A DNA stretch of 64,000 nucleotides from Acidobacteriota bacterium (GTDB lineage: Bacteria > Acidobacteriota > Terriglobia > Bryobacterales > Bryobacteraceae), in NCBI GenBank assembly GCA_018268935.1, contig JAFDVS010000026.1:124001-188000 (forward strand), given 5' to 3'. A program made the translations under genes and the position numbers. The notes under the pieces are model-generated. The model had not been told where the DNA came from. It worked only from the letters and a program-made list of their open reading frames with translations, and did not search any database. Each line of letters starts with the position of its first letter. Within the stretch, counting starts at the first letter, position 1. Shown here piece after piece: positions 28,884 through 38,096 of this stretch.

Positions 28884-29047
28884 CTGAATTACCACTCTCT
28901 TGCAGGCTTGGAAGAAAGAGGCGTGAGGAAGCGAACCACAGTGGGGAGTAGGTTACAAGAAAGGACGGTTCAAGAGTGGAAAAAATTACGGTCAAAAATT
29001 TAATTCTTTTGTGAATCCCGCCGATGAGCCAGACAAAGGAGAAGAGC

Positions 29048-29284
29048 ATGGATATTCGACAGGCTGGCCTGGATGGCCTCCGGCGCGCCGAAGCCAGCTT
29101 CGAAAAAAGTGCCGCGCGTGTCGCCCAAATCTCCACCGCCCTTACCGGCGTACCCCATGACTATGTCGATCTCAGCACCGAAGCCGTGGCCATGATGGAA
29201 GCCTCCCACGCATTTCAAGCAAACCTCAAATCAATCGAAACCGCGGACGAATTGACCCAGTCCAGCCTCGATATCCTGGGATAG
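29048..29284 (+). CDS. Flagellar-rod-like mini-protein (D0 helices only)
   Basis: 78 residues from ATG 29048 with AAAGGAG at ideal distance. The N-terminal helix (IRQAGLDGLRRAEASFEKSAARVAQIS) resembles the SGLxAAxxxLxxxANNIAN helix of FlgB/FlgC/FlgG proteins. The C-terminal helix (VDLSTEAVAMMEASHAFQAN, then LKSIETADEL) is a clear match to the rod and hook C-terminal motif. The middle beta domains of true rod proteins are absent, leaving only the paired D0 helices. No other flagellar gene is in the window. It could polymerise or coil like a rod subunit. Confidence 0.75.
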   Translation: MDIRQAGLDGLRRAEASFEKSAARVAQISTALTGVPHDYVDLSTEAVAMMEASHAFQANLKSIETADELTQSSLDILG

Positions 29285-29302
29285 AAATACCCCAGCCCCT
29301 CG

Positions 29303-30442
29303 TCACCTCCCAGCCAAACGCCATTGCCGCACCCCAAACGGCTCAATTCGCTCCTCCCTCGTCCATCCCCCCATCCGTAACGTCGCCTCCACTGGATTCT
29401 TGTCCGCATTCACCGCAATCACCATCAGCCCTCCGCCCGATGGCTTGGCAATCCATTCAATCCCGCGGTCCAGTGAATGCCCCGTGTCGTGATAGGTGAT
29501 CTCCAATGGAGCCTTCACCGGCGCCGCCGCCAATTCCGCTGCCATCCCCTTCAGCTCCCGCGCCGTTGCGGCAATGCTCTCCCACAGACCCGATTCTGGC
29601 GGTGTGCGATATAGCCCCCACCACAACAACCCCGTCGCGCCATGCACAATTGCCTGATACGCCATGAAACGTGTTTCCCCCAGTGTTGGGTAGCGGACCA
29701 TCTTCGGATCCCGATCCTTCTCCCGCAGCATCTCCCACGAAAAGCCCTGCAACACCATCCACACGCCGCGTGCAGCGCCTGCCACCTGCCGCATCTTGTC
29801 GGTGTAAGGCCCGATCTGCGAGATCGACGTGTTCAGTAGATCGCCCTGCATGCCATCCGCCCACAGCGCGTACTGCGGCCGTATGCCATATGGGATGACC
29901 GGATAGACGTCCGTAGCAATCAAGTCGCCGCCGGGATTGTAGCTGGCCAGCGTGCTCACCAGGTTCGTCGGCGAGTGATTCAGATACAGCGGACGCGCCG
30001 GATCAAGCGACTTCACCAGTTTGTAGGTTGCGTGGATGACCTCAGGTTTCACTCGCACTTCGCGCGGCCTGTTCCACACAAACGACGGTTCGTCTTCCGT
30101 CTCCCAGAACAGAATCTCCGGGCGCTGCTTCCATTCCCCCAGCAACTGCCGGATGCGTGTCTCGTCTTGTGTAGTGCGAAGCGAGCCCACCGTGGCCCAG
30201 GTGTGCATGCCATGAGTGCGGGCTGCCTCCAGTTGTTCCGCCTTTAAGGGAGCATGCACGAACAGAAAGCCCGCATCGGCGGCCCTTTTCCACGCATTGG
30301 CGCCCTGCGGCAATTGATACAGCCCAAGGGCGAACGTGCGAGTGCCATTCAGCACCAGCATGCCGTCGGTATCGACACGTACCGATGGGGGTGCGGCCAA
30401 GGCCTGCAGTGCCGCTCCCGCCAGAAAACTTCTTCGTTTCAT
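29303..30442 (-). CDS. Secreted TIM-barrel glycosidase-like protein
   Basis: 379 residues with a Tat-like leader MKRRSFLAGAALQALA. The pattern of a (beta/alpha)8 glycosidase-like fold is suggested: FALGLYQLPQGANAWKRAADAGF, ILFWETEDEPSFVWNRP with acidic residues, PLYLNHSPTN, DVYPVIPYG and TGLLWWGLY, followed by a C-terminal beta domain. I do not recognise a numbered GH family. Last gene of the glycan operon; its start overlaps the preceding stop as ATGA. Confidence 0.75.
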   Translation of the reverse strand: MKRRSFLAGAALQALAAPPSVRVDTDGMLVLNGTRTFALGLYQLPQGANAWKRAADAGFLFVHAPLKAEQLEAARTHGMHTWATVGSLRTTQDETRIRQLLGEWKQRPEILFWETEDEPSFVWNRPREVRVKPEVIHATYKLVKSLDPARPLYLNHSPTNLVSTLASYNPGGDLIATDVYPVIPYGIRPQYALWADGMQGDLLNTSISQIGPYTDKMRQVAGAARGVWMVLQGFSWEMLREKDRDPKMVRYPTLGETRFMAYQAIVHGATGLLWWGLYRTPPESGLWESIAATARELKGMAAELAAAPVKAPLEITYHDTGHSLDRGIEWIAKPSGGGLMVIAVNADKNPVEATLRMGGWTREERIEPFGVRQWRLAGR

Positions 30443-32493
30443 TGCTGCTCCAGGATGAGGCGGCCCTCCACGTCGCGCCCAACACGGAACGGATGCCACA
30501 CCACCGTGCTACGGCCGCTTGTGTCCACCGTGGCTGCGCGCACCTTATACGAGCCCGGCCGTGTCAGCGAAAAGGTGACCTCGGCTGTGCCACCGGCAGC
30601 ATTCAATGAGGAGCGTGGTTTCAACCGGTCCGGGAGCAGCGGCGCCTGATCCACCTCCTCCGGCCCATGAACTTCCCACGCCACCAGCGCATTCCGGTAA
30701 ACACCTTCGCTGTCCGCCCCGAAGGTGTAGAAGACCTTGGAGGTCGTTTCCTCCACTCTCCCCGTGGCAGTCACCGCAATAGCCTCGCTGCCGGCCTGCG
30801 CGGATAACGTCACTGTCAGCCGTGGTGGTGCGCCCTTCCCGTTGCGGCGTTCTACCTTGCCGTCTTCCTGCACACGAATAACACTCGAATAGCCCGAGTA
30901 ATCCAGCTTCGGAAGGTCCCACAGCAGATCGAAAGGCTCACCCGCGCGGAACAAGCGCTCCACCTCCGCGAAGAAACGGCTCATTACATCGCGATACCGC
31001 ACACCCCGGCGATTGATGCGCTCCAGATGCAGTTCGTTGATACCCCACAGATTGCCCTTGCCGGTCTGGACATGACCCAGATCATAGCCGGGCGGCAGTA
31101 ACACCGCTGTGGTGGCCGCTTTACGAAGGGCCATCCAATCCCCCCGCGGATGCGCACGCTCATGCTCCCGCAGGTGCCGGGACAAAGCGAGCACCTCGTG
31201 GAACGGTACGCAAGCCAGTTGGTAGTTGTCCCAAAAGAAGAAGCGCGTGGCGCCAAGGTCATAAGCATGCGTCAGCCAGAAAGGTGCGTCGCTGCGATCG
31301 ACAGCGCCATATATGCTCACTCCCCATTGCTTGGAGGTGACGCGCGCCGCGCCGCGCAGAAATCCGAACAATAGGGACGTCAGCGCCTTGGGATCATCGG
31401 GCGGAAACTGCACGCCATAAGTCATGTCGATCTCCGGCAGCGTGCGGCGCGTTCCAATGCGCCCCGGCGGTTCGAATACGAAGGCATTCGGTACTTGCGG
31501 ATCTTGCGAAAGCTGCCACGCCGCGGTACTCACCATCGTCTCCCAGCTATAAAGGTTCTGCTGCGCGAAGTTCATGTCGCCGGTGTCGATATCGGTGCGT
31601 GCGCGCAAGCTCTTCATCAGAGTCCAAGGTGCGCCGTCCTGCAGCACGTGCGCGAAGTGCCGGCTGAACTCATCAAGCATCACCTGCGGAGACAGCGCCT
31701 TCCGGTAAGCCGCGTCCTTGGCCAGCCGGGGCCGCACCACATGATCGCGTGTGCCCACGGCGGGCTCATCCAGGAACAGCGCCGGCCCGATGTAATTCGC
31801 CCGGTACAGGATCTCCGGATAAGGAGCTTCGCGTAGATTGCCCCAGAAGAACAACCCGAGTTCATCGGCCCATTGCCATTGCTTGTCGTCGACGCGCACC
31901 ACCGTGATGCCGGCTTCGTGCATGTGGCGATAGTCCTCACGAGTGAGCGGAATCAGTTCGTAATCCGACCCGTCATAGCGGCGGGTCTCATCCTTCTGAC
32001 GGCTATTGCTCGCCTGGCCCAGGAAAAGGTCCGGCCTGAGCTCGATCGTTTCCACATCGGCAGGAGGAGCGGCAACCAGGTCGCCACCCGTTCGTACACG
32101 GCGGTAATCATGCCCCAGATAGTGAATCGTCTCCGGCAGGGACAGAACCGGCAGCCGAAGTTGCTCCCAGCCACCATGTGACGGAAGCACGGCGGCAAGG
32201 GTCAAGGCATCGCGATACTCACGGGGGCGCGCCAGGCGCGAGTCCTGGAACAGGTACCGCTTCACGTTGGCGCGGGAAGGCTCACCCGCACTGTGCATCC
32301 AAATGGTGTAGCGATCGCCGTTATGCTTGGTAGCTGCCAGTGAGATCCAGCGTAGCCCTTGGCTTTCCGGGCCGATCGACAACGCCACGGACTGCACCGA
32401 AGAAGGCTTTGTGGCCGCAGCACTGCGTTCGTAGTGAGCAACCTGGCTCAAAGCAGGATGTGCCGCGAAGAGCAGGGCAAGGGCAAGCAACAT
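30439..32493 (-). CDS. Large secreted protein, glycosidase-like, family not recognised
   Basis: 684 residues with signal peptide MLLALALLFAAHPALSQ. An N-terminal beta-sandwich-like part (about 20-170) precedes a barrel-like centre (EAGITVVRVDDKQWQWADELGLF, ILYRANYIGPALFLDEPAVG, PEIDMTYGVQFPPDDPKAL, LGATRFFFWDNYQ) and an Ig-like C-terminal end. The LDEP motif recalls catalytic acidic residues, but no catalytic assignment is made. It lies 8 bases after the GH106-like gene and overlaps the next gene by ATGA. Confidence 0.72.
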   Translation of the reverse strand: MLLALALLFAAHPALSQVAHYERSAAATKPSSVQSVALSIGPESQGLRWISLAATKHNGDRYTIWMHSAGEPSRANVKRYLFQDSRLARPREYRDALTLAAVLPSHGGWEQLRLPVLSLPETIHYLGHDYRRVRTGGDLVAAPPADVETIELRPDLFLGQASNSRQKDETRRYDGSDYELIPLTREDYRHMHEAGITVVRVDDKQWQWADELGLFFWGNLREAPYPEILYRANYIGPALFLDEPAVGTRDHVVRPRLAKDAAYRKALSPQVMLDEFSRHFAHVLQDGAPWTLMKSLRARTDIDTGDMNFAQQNLYSWETMVSTAAWQLSQDPQVPNAFVFEPPGRIGTRRTLPEIDMTYGVQFPPDDPKALTSLLFGFLRGAARVTSKQWGVSIYGAVDRSDAPFWLTHAYDLGATRFFFWDNYQLACVPFHEVLALSRHLREHERAHPRGDWMALRKAATTAVLLPPGYDLGHVQTGKGNLWGINELHLERINRRGVRYRDVMSRFFAEVERLFRAGEPFDLLWDLPKLDYSGYSSVIRVQEDGKVERRNGKGAPPRLTVTLSAQAGSEAIAVTATGRVEETTSKVFYTFGADSEGVYRNALVAWEVHGPEEVDQAPLLPDRLKPRSSLNAAGGTAEVTFSLTRPGSYKVRAATVDTSGRSTVVWHPFRVGRDVEGRLILEQQ

Positions 32494-32501
32494 GCTTACG
32501 A

Positions 32502-35465
32502 TTATCGCCCGCTGCCCCCCACCAGCTCGAACGAATCAAACAACCCGAAATCCTCAATGTCGTACTTTTCCCCGGGTGGCTGCTCAGCGGGCGCTGTGCG
32601 CATCATGTGGGGCCCGGCGAAGCCCTTGCGGATGTTGCCGTGGTGCGGGCCATAGACATTCTTCAACGACCCGTGCACCCGCACCTCAATGTCGTTCTGC
32701 CCCTGATGCAGAAGCTTCGAAACATCCAGTTCATACGGTTGCCAGGCAATGATGCCCGCCTCTGCACCGTTGACACGAACCTCGGCCACAGTGCCGAACC
32801 ACCGGCCAAGTTTCACCATGTAGGCTCCCGAAGGATTCGCCACTTCAAAACTGCGCCGGTAAGCCACTGGTTCGCCATACATGGCCAGCCCCTGCTGCTT
32901 CCAACTGCCGGCCTGCAGTTGCTGTGGTGGAACCAGGCGCCATCCGGCGCTAGCCGGCTTTACGCTGAACTCGCCCCGCAGAATCACGGGCTCCAACTCA
33001 GCGAATACCGACATCGGGTTCGCCGCCACCGTGACTGTATTGCGTCCGGCCCGCACCTGCTTCCCGATGGCGTAGACAGCAAAGTCGCGGTCTGTCCACC
33101 AGACCCCAGGGAGCGCTGCTACAGGCGTGCCGTTGATCCTTACTTTGAAAATCGCCGGGCGCTCCACGACAGCTTGCAGCGACGAAACATCCAATCCCTC
33201 AGCGACCTCAAACGAGAACGACGCGCTAAACCCCGAACCCGGAGGAAACGAATTACGCTCCACAATCTTCGACTGGAACTGCACCGCGGTGTGCCAGGGG
33301 TTTCCTTCCGGGAACCCGTAGTGCTGGAAGATGGCGTCGCTCGCCTTGAAGAAATAGACCCCGCGCATTTGCTTATCGGCGAAGGAAACGTCGCAGTAAT
33401 CCAACTTCACGGTGTTCGGCGCGATTCTCCGCACTTCCATTGGACCGGCCGGCTTCACCTCTCCGCCCGCCAGTATCGGTTTCTCCGGCGCACTGGTGCG
33501 CTTCGTGGCAAACAGCAGCAGACTCCCGCCGGGCGCAAGCTGAAACTCCGCCCCATGCCTCTGAACGCTTCCGTCGAAGGCGTTGAGCGCTTCGTATGCC
33601 CCGGCCTGAATCTTCATGCGGCCGGAGGCCTTGTTCTCCAGGCTCGGATTCGCCACAAAAAGAATCTCGCCATCGTCCACTATGCGCCGCATGAGGTAGA
33701 ACTCACCACTAGTGGTTTCCACAGGAGCCGCGGGGAACATGGAAACATCCACCCCCTCAGCGCGCCGCCAGAGGCTCGGATACTTCGCTGCCAAATCACC
33801 GATCGTAGTGCACTCCACACCGTCCACGCGCGAGGGCGGCGCCACGAAAGATATCACACGGCCGCCGCCCTTCAGATACGCTTCCAGCAGCTTCGCCGTT
33901 GGCGCATCCAGGTTCTCCGTTCCCGGGGGCAGGACGAAGAGCGTGTAGCTCCGTTCCCCCACGACGAACGCTGTACCCTTCACCGAACCATGAGCACGGA
34001 GAATATTCTCACTGGCCAGGTCATACCCGATGTGCTGCTTCGAAAGCGCGGTGACGAAGCTCTGGAAGCTGTCTCCGATTTCCTTCAATCGCGGCTCCGA
34101 ACCAGTGACAGCGGCGTAAGACCACGCAGAAGTCGTAGGTTCCAGCACCAGCACGGAGTTCACTTCGCGTCCCGTACTTAATGCCAGCGACAGCCGCTCG
34201 AAATAGCGGCCCAGCGCGCCGTAGTGCGGCCACCACGAAGCATGATAAGAGAACGACTGTGGATAGTCGTACTTGCGCACGCCAAGCATGGTCTGGAAAG
34301 ACAGGTGCTGATCGAGGAAGTTCACGCCAAGCGCGTATTCCCAATCGCCTAACCGCTTCATGTCCTCGAAACGCAGGCTCCAGCCCCCGCCGCCGTAGGT
34401 TTCACTCAACGTGCGCCGCCGCCCCAGTTGATTCGCCACGCTAGCCAGTTCCTTCACAGACCGTACATTGCCGAACTGAGCGTTCACGTCTTCGGCGTAC
34501 TGATTGAACAGCATGTCGATGCCCGGCATCTGGTGCCAGGCGTACATCGCCATGTTGTCCGGGCCATGCTGCGGATTCGGCCAGCCGTGCTCCCAATAGT
34601 GGCCCGTCCAGGTGAGTTTCTTCTTCTCCGTATAGGCGTGCCACGGCTTCGACCAGCGGTCGATGAAGAGTTCCAGCAGCAGCCCGTAATAGTTGTGGCG
34701 CACTTTGCGCCAGTCGCCGCTCTGCTCAAAGAGCGACATCAGGTTCGGACGCAAATCGTAACCCCAGCGCTTTTCGAATTGCTCAAACAGGTCAGGGGTC
34801 CAGCGCATCGATTTGGGAACCGGCGCGATGATGTTCGGCTCATCGGTGAAGATGCCGGGTACGCGCCTGCCAAAGTCCCGGCCAATGGCGCGTTCATAGC
34901 CTTTCATCGTGGTCTCGATAAATTTCTCCGTCACACCTGGCTTGATCAAATCGACATAGGGGAAGCCGGCGTTCCAGGAACGCACGGGATAGCTGGCCCG
35001 CTCGAAGCAATTGTCAGCCAGCCGCACAACGCACTCCGCGCTCTCATCGGCCTTCAGCCGCCGCATGATCAGCCCTTGCCCCTGGTTATACGATTCAGGG
35101 CTCGTGGCCGGTACGTTGCCTCCCGCAAACCCGCTGGGATAGGAATTCTCGTCATACAGCCAGACGTGCATCCCCCGCCGTTCGCCCGCGTCCACTGTGT
35201 GGCGCACCAGCCGGAACCATTCTTCGGTCAGGTAAGGAGTAATGAGGCCAGGACGCGGATGGATGAATAGGCCGCGAACACGTTGCGAATTGAGATCGTC
35301 CAGCATGCGGTCAATAGCCGGCTCGGTCACTCCGCCGTTCCACACAAGCAGCGGCGCGCTGGAGTACGCAACGGGTGGATCGTGGAAAAGCCTCTTCATG
35401 CTTGCGCCACTGTCGGGCGGCGCGGCCATCGCGATGGCCGCAAGAAAGAGCAACAGCAGGTGCAT
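32502..35465 (-). CDS. Secreted GH106-like glycoside hydrolase (alpha-L-rhamnosidase type)
   Basis: 987 residues, signal peptide MHLLLLFLAAIAMAAP. The catalytic barrel opening (GVTEPAIDRMLDDLNSQRVRGLFIHPR) and HVWLYDENSYPSGFAGG are typical of GH106 and related large enzymes; FTDEPNI marks a likely catalytic region. C-terminal beta domains include a jelly-roll sugar-binding region (VAYRRSFEVANPSGAYMVKL, AEVRVNGAEAGI). GH106 members release L-rhamnose from plant and exopolysaccharide glycans; this substrate is inferred. Its start overlaps the isomerase stop by one base (TGATG). Confidence 0.8.
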   Translation of the reverse strand: MHLLLLFLAAIAMAAPPDSGASMKRLFHDPPVAYSSAPLLVWNGGVTEPAIDRMLDDLNSQRVRGLFIHPRPGLITPYLTEEWFRLVRHTVDAGERRGMHVWLYDENSYPSGFAGGNVPATSPESYNQGQGLIMRRLKADESAECVVRLADNCFERASYPVRSWNAGFPYVDLIKPGVTEKFIETTMKGYERAIGRDFGRRVPGIFTDEPNIIAPVPKSMRWTPDLFEQFEKRWGYDLRPNLMSLFEQSGDWRKVRHNYYGLLLELFIDRWSKPWHAYTEKKKLTWTGHYWEHGWPNPQHGPDNMAMYAWHQMPGIDMLFNQYAEDVNAQFGNVRSVKELASVANQLGRRRTLSETYGGGGWSLRFEDMKRLGDWEYALGVNFLDQHLSFQTMLGVRKYDYPQSFSYHASWWPHYGALGRYFERLSLALSTGREVNSVLVLEPTTSAWSYAAVTGSEPRLKEIGDSFQSFVTALSKQHIGYDLASENILRAHGSVKGTAFVVGERSYTLFVLPPGTENLDAPTAKLLEAYLKGGGRVISFVAPPSRVDGVECTTIGDLAAKYPSLWRRAEGVDVSMFPAAPVETTSGEFYLMRRIVDDGEILFVANPSLENKASGRMKIQAGAYEALNAFDGSVQRHGAEFQLAPGGSLLLFATKRTSAPEKPILAGGEVKPAGPMEVRRIAPNTVKLDYCDVSFADKQMRGVYFFKASDAIFQHYGFPEGNPWHTAVQFQSKIVERNSFPPGSGFSASFSFEVAEGLDVSSLQAVVERPAIFKVRINGTPVAALPGVWWTDRDFAVYAIGKQVRAGRNTVTVAANPMSVFAELEPVILRGEFSVKPASAGWRLVPPQQLQAGSWKQQGLAMYGEPVAYRRSFEVANPSGAYMVKLGRWFGTVAEVRVNGAEAGIIAWQPYELDVSKLLHQGQNDIEVRVHGSLKNVYGPHHGNIRKGFAGPHMMRTAPAEQPPGEKYDIEDFGLFDSFELVGGSGR

Positions 35466-36871
35466 CAGGTCACCTCAATCAATGGAATTGCGGAAAGCTC
35501 ACTGAACTTGCGAAGGGAAGATCGCAAGTGTCCAATGCCAAGGGCGCAATGATGCGTCGGGCCTTGTTCGCACCAGGCATTGACGAACTGGCGCGGGCCC
35601 TGGGGAAACTTCAACCGGGAATTCGTGTTGCCGATGCGCAATGTCGGCCCGGGAATGGACTCCCCTTCGGCGGCGATCATCCGCAGCGAGCCTTCTGCCG
35701 TCTGCGTCATTCCGAGTATGGATACGGGCCCGTGTTTGACGTGAAACTCAATGCTCACTCCACTGCCGCGCTTCCCGTGATAGAGGCCCAATCCACGCAA
35801 CACCGGCTTCCGCGCGCTGATGGCCAGATGCCCCGGCCCGTCGTGCCCCATCAGCACAAAGTCCTCGCGCAGATCCATGGCATAGAACTCGGTGAACGAG
35901 CCCCCGGCGCCCAAGCGGTCGAGGATGAACATGGCGAGGCAGGTCTTGAGGTCGCCTTCCCCGCTGGCCGGAATTCCCCCCGCGGTCAGTAGCGAGTTGC
36001 CTAGAATCATCCCCGCGCCCAGTTGCTCATACCGGTTTCCATCCAGACCACGGTAGTAATAAGTGAGCCCCTGCAGGTCAAATTGTTCCACCAGCCGGTC
36101 GAGTCCCGCCGCCACACGAGCTGCCCACTCCAGATCCGCGTCCGGGACATTCTCAAAGTGGAAAGTGTCTCTGGCGACGGCCGTCTTCGCCTCCACCTCT
36201 GTACTTGTCACTGCGTGGACGCAGGCATCGAGATCACACATCTCCAGCACTTCGATGTGCGCGCCGGTCTGCGCCGTGACCATCGTAAAGTCGGAGTACA
36301 TGTCGAGCATCCCCGGATAGGTATGCCCCAGGAACCCAATGCGGCTCGTGCGCAGCGATCTGCGGACCGCGGCAGCCTTTACCCACTCTTCAATCTCGCC
36401 CCAGGCGATCGCATCATCCCGCAGCGAGCCCGAAACAACTCGAAACTGCACACGCGCCCTAGCGAACGCATTCGAGATCTCCGGCACGCAACACGTGGAG
36501 CAGTTCGCAAGCCACTCCCCCGTATCCGTGTTCTCGTAGTCGAGTGCGGAGGAAGGCTGCAGATTGAGCACCAGCACCGGCACGTGCGCGTGTTGCACGA
36601 TGGGCAGCACCTGCGACGAAGTAGCGTAGGTACCCACATAGCAAATGAGCAGATCAAGCGTGGAGGCAGCCAGGCGTTCTCCCGCTTTGGCAGCGGCAGG
36701 GGCTGTATCTACCAGCCCTACGGAAACGACATCGGCTCCCATCGCGGCGAGCCGCGCTTCCACTTCGCGTTGGTAACCCTCCAGCCGTTCCTTCAGTCCG
36801 GGGAATTGCGGCCAATAGGCGGCCAGCCCAATCCCGAACACGCCGACCCGGCCGGGCCGAGTTGCGGGCAT
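35465..36871 (-). CDS. L-fucose/L-arabinose isomerase-family protein
   Basis: 468 residues from ATG 36871. The three-domain isomerase layout fits: N-terminal VGVFGIGLAAYWPQFPGL and ICYVGTYATSSQVLPIVQ, a middle domain with IGFLGHTYPGMLDMYSDFT, and a C-terminal domain with metal-site candidates in PASGEGDLKT and VLMGHDGPGH. It would interconvert an aldose and a ketose released by the adjacent glycosidases. TAGAAT on the minus strand (36887 to 36882) lies ten bases before the start with no ribosome site. First gene of the glycan operon. Confidence 0.85.
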   Translation of the reverse strand: MPATRPGRVGVFGIGLAAYWPQFPGLKERLEGYQREVEARLAAMGADVVSVGLVDTAPAAAKAGERLAASTLDLLICYVGTYATSSQVLPIVQHAHVPVLVLNLQPSSALDYENTDTGEWLANCSTCCVPEISNAFARARVQFRVVSGSLRDDAIAWGEIEEWVKAAAVRRSLRTSRIGFLGHTYPGMLDMYSDFTMVTAQTGAHIEVLEMCDLDACVHAVTSTEVEAKTAVARDTFHFENVPDADLEWAARVAAGLDRLVEQFDLQGLTYYYRGLDGNRYEQLGAGMILGNSLLTAGGIPASGEGDLKTCLAMFILDRLGAGGSFTEFYAMDLREDFVLMGHDGPGHLAISARKPVLRGLGLYHGKRGSGVSIEFHVKHGPVSILGMTQTAEGSLRMIAAEGESIPGPTLRIGNTNSRLKFPQGPRQFVNAWCEQGPTHHCALGIGHLRSSLRKFSELSAIPLIEVT

Positions 36872-36912
36872 TTCGCTTCTGATTCTAGCGGAATCGGAAG
36901 GTGCGCAGTGCG

Positions 36913-37362
36913 CTACTCGCAGGAAATCCGTTTGTAAGGGAATTCCTCGTGCTTCTCTTTCCCCTTCTCGACACCTTCGATGCGCGCAAACAGGCCTCCC
37001 TGCACCTTGCGATAGATGACGCGCTGCGGGAAGTCGTGAGTGGGATTCTCGAACACCACCTCCGAGTCCGTCATCTTCAGTAAAGGGAAAGCCGTGGCGC
37101 CCTTCGTCCCGATACGGGCGAAGTAGGTGAGCTTGCCATTCTCCACTCCGATCCGCTGAAACTCCGTGAACAGCGTCTTTCCATTGCGGATCGTGCGCCC
37201 CATGCCCAGCAGCGACTCCCCGGCCGGTTTCGTCCACATCTCTTCGATTGAGAAGGTCCCGCTCGGATTCCGCATTTCCCAGCAGCCGGCAAACCAGCCG
37301 AGCGATTGCACATCGGATTCGGCCCAGGCAAATGGGGCCAGCAGGAGCAGCAGCATCTTCAT
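36913..37362 (-). CDS. Small secreted DUF6265-like protein
   Basis: 149 residues with signal peptide MKMLLLLLAPFAWA. The body is a lipocalin-like beta barrel of the kind in DUF6265: LGWFAGCWEMRNPSGTFSIEEMWTKPAG, LLGMGRTIRNGKTLFTEFQRI, and VVFENPTHDFPQRVIYRKV. It probably binds a small hydrophobic molecule. It begins 5 bases after the AraC-like gene on the same strand. The family name is from memory of the WxxGxW and NPxHDFPQ motifs. Confidence 0.78.
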   Translation of the reverse strand: MKMLLLLLAPFAWAESDVQSLGWFAGCWEMRNPSGTFSIEEMWTKPAGESLLGMGRTIRNGKTLFTEFQRIGVENGKLTYFARIGTKGATAFPLLKMTDSEVVFENPTHDFPQRVIYRKVQGGLFARIEGVEKGKEKHEEFPYKRISCE

Positions 37363-37367
37363 GAAGA

Positions 37368-38090
37368 TCAGACTACGCCTTCCGCGTCCACGGCGTCTTG
37401 GAAAAAAAGGACATGCGACTGATCCCGCAGCCAGACGGAAGGAGTAACCCCAGCGAACTGGCGGCAATCGCGAATGAGATGGGCCTGGTCGTAGTAACCG
37501 CAACTCAAAGCGACTTCTGCCAGCGGGATGCTCCCCATCAACTGCAGCGAGCGCTGAAAACGCTGGATCCGGTCGAGTAGCTTCGGTGAAATGCCAACCG
37601 CGGCTTCGAACCGCCGCCGGTACTGGCGCGGGCTCAGATGGTGCGATGGCAAAGCTGTGCACGGCCGGAGTTCCAGCAGCAGCTTGTTCAACAGTGCGAT
37701 CCGGTCCACAGCGTTACCAAGCTGCTCAAACAATCGCCTTGCCGTGCCCGCCCAAACATCGTCCAGCGATACAATTTGTCCCGCTACCTCCTGTTGAGGA
37801 AAGCGCAGGAAGGCCGCGCTTCCACCCGGACGAAAGCGAATCCCCAGCACATCGCAGTGCGAAGAAGGCTCCAACACCAGAGGCTCCCACACCTGTCCCG
37901 CAAGCAGCATCTTCGCCTGCCTGCGTCCGCCATGCCCGAACGGTTCAGCAAAATGAAACACCATCTCCATGGAACCGTCAGGGAAAACCCGCTGCGGCTC
38001 TGGAGTTCCAGCAATCCGCCCGTGCAGCGTCCAAAAGCACCGAATGAACGGACGCAACTCCAGGCAGGGCTCTACTTCGCAATACTGCAT
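37368..38090 (-). CDS. AraC-family transcriptional regulator
   Basis: 240 residues. The N-terminal DUF6597-like sensor begins YCEVEPCLELRPFIRCFWTLHG and has VFPDGSMEMVFHFAEPF. The C-terminal double helix-turn-helix has LSPRQYRRRFEAAVGISPKLLDRIQRFQ and MGSIPLAEVALSCGYYDQAHLIRDCRQFAGVTP. It starts 6 bases after the Anbu gene and is followed by a small secreted protein, so it may be co-transcribed with the ATP-grasp module. Its targets and inducer are unknown. Confidence 0.9.
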   Translation of the reverse strand: MQYCEVEPCLELRPFIRCFWTLHGRIAGTPEPQRVFPDGSMEMVFHFAEPFGHGGRRQAKMLLAGQVWEPLVLEPSSHCDVLGIRFRPGGSAAFLRFPQQEVAGQIVSLDDVWAGTARRLFEQLGNAVDRIALLNKLLLELRPCTALPSHHLSPRQYRRRFEAAVGISPKLLDRIQRFQRSLQLMGSIPLAEVALSCGYYDQAHLIRDCRQFAGVTPSVWLRDQSHVLFFQDAVDAEGVV

Positions 38091-38096
38091 GGCAAA

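Noticed and set aside
32340-34181. 613-residue open frame antisense to the GH106-like gene
   Set aside because: His/Arg-rich shadow without signal peptide or motif.
34428-35270. 280-residue plus-strand open frame antisense to the GH106-like gene
   Set aside because: No motif; shadow of coding sequence.
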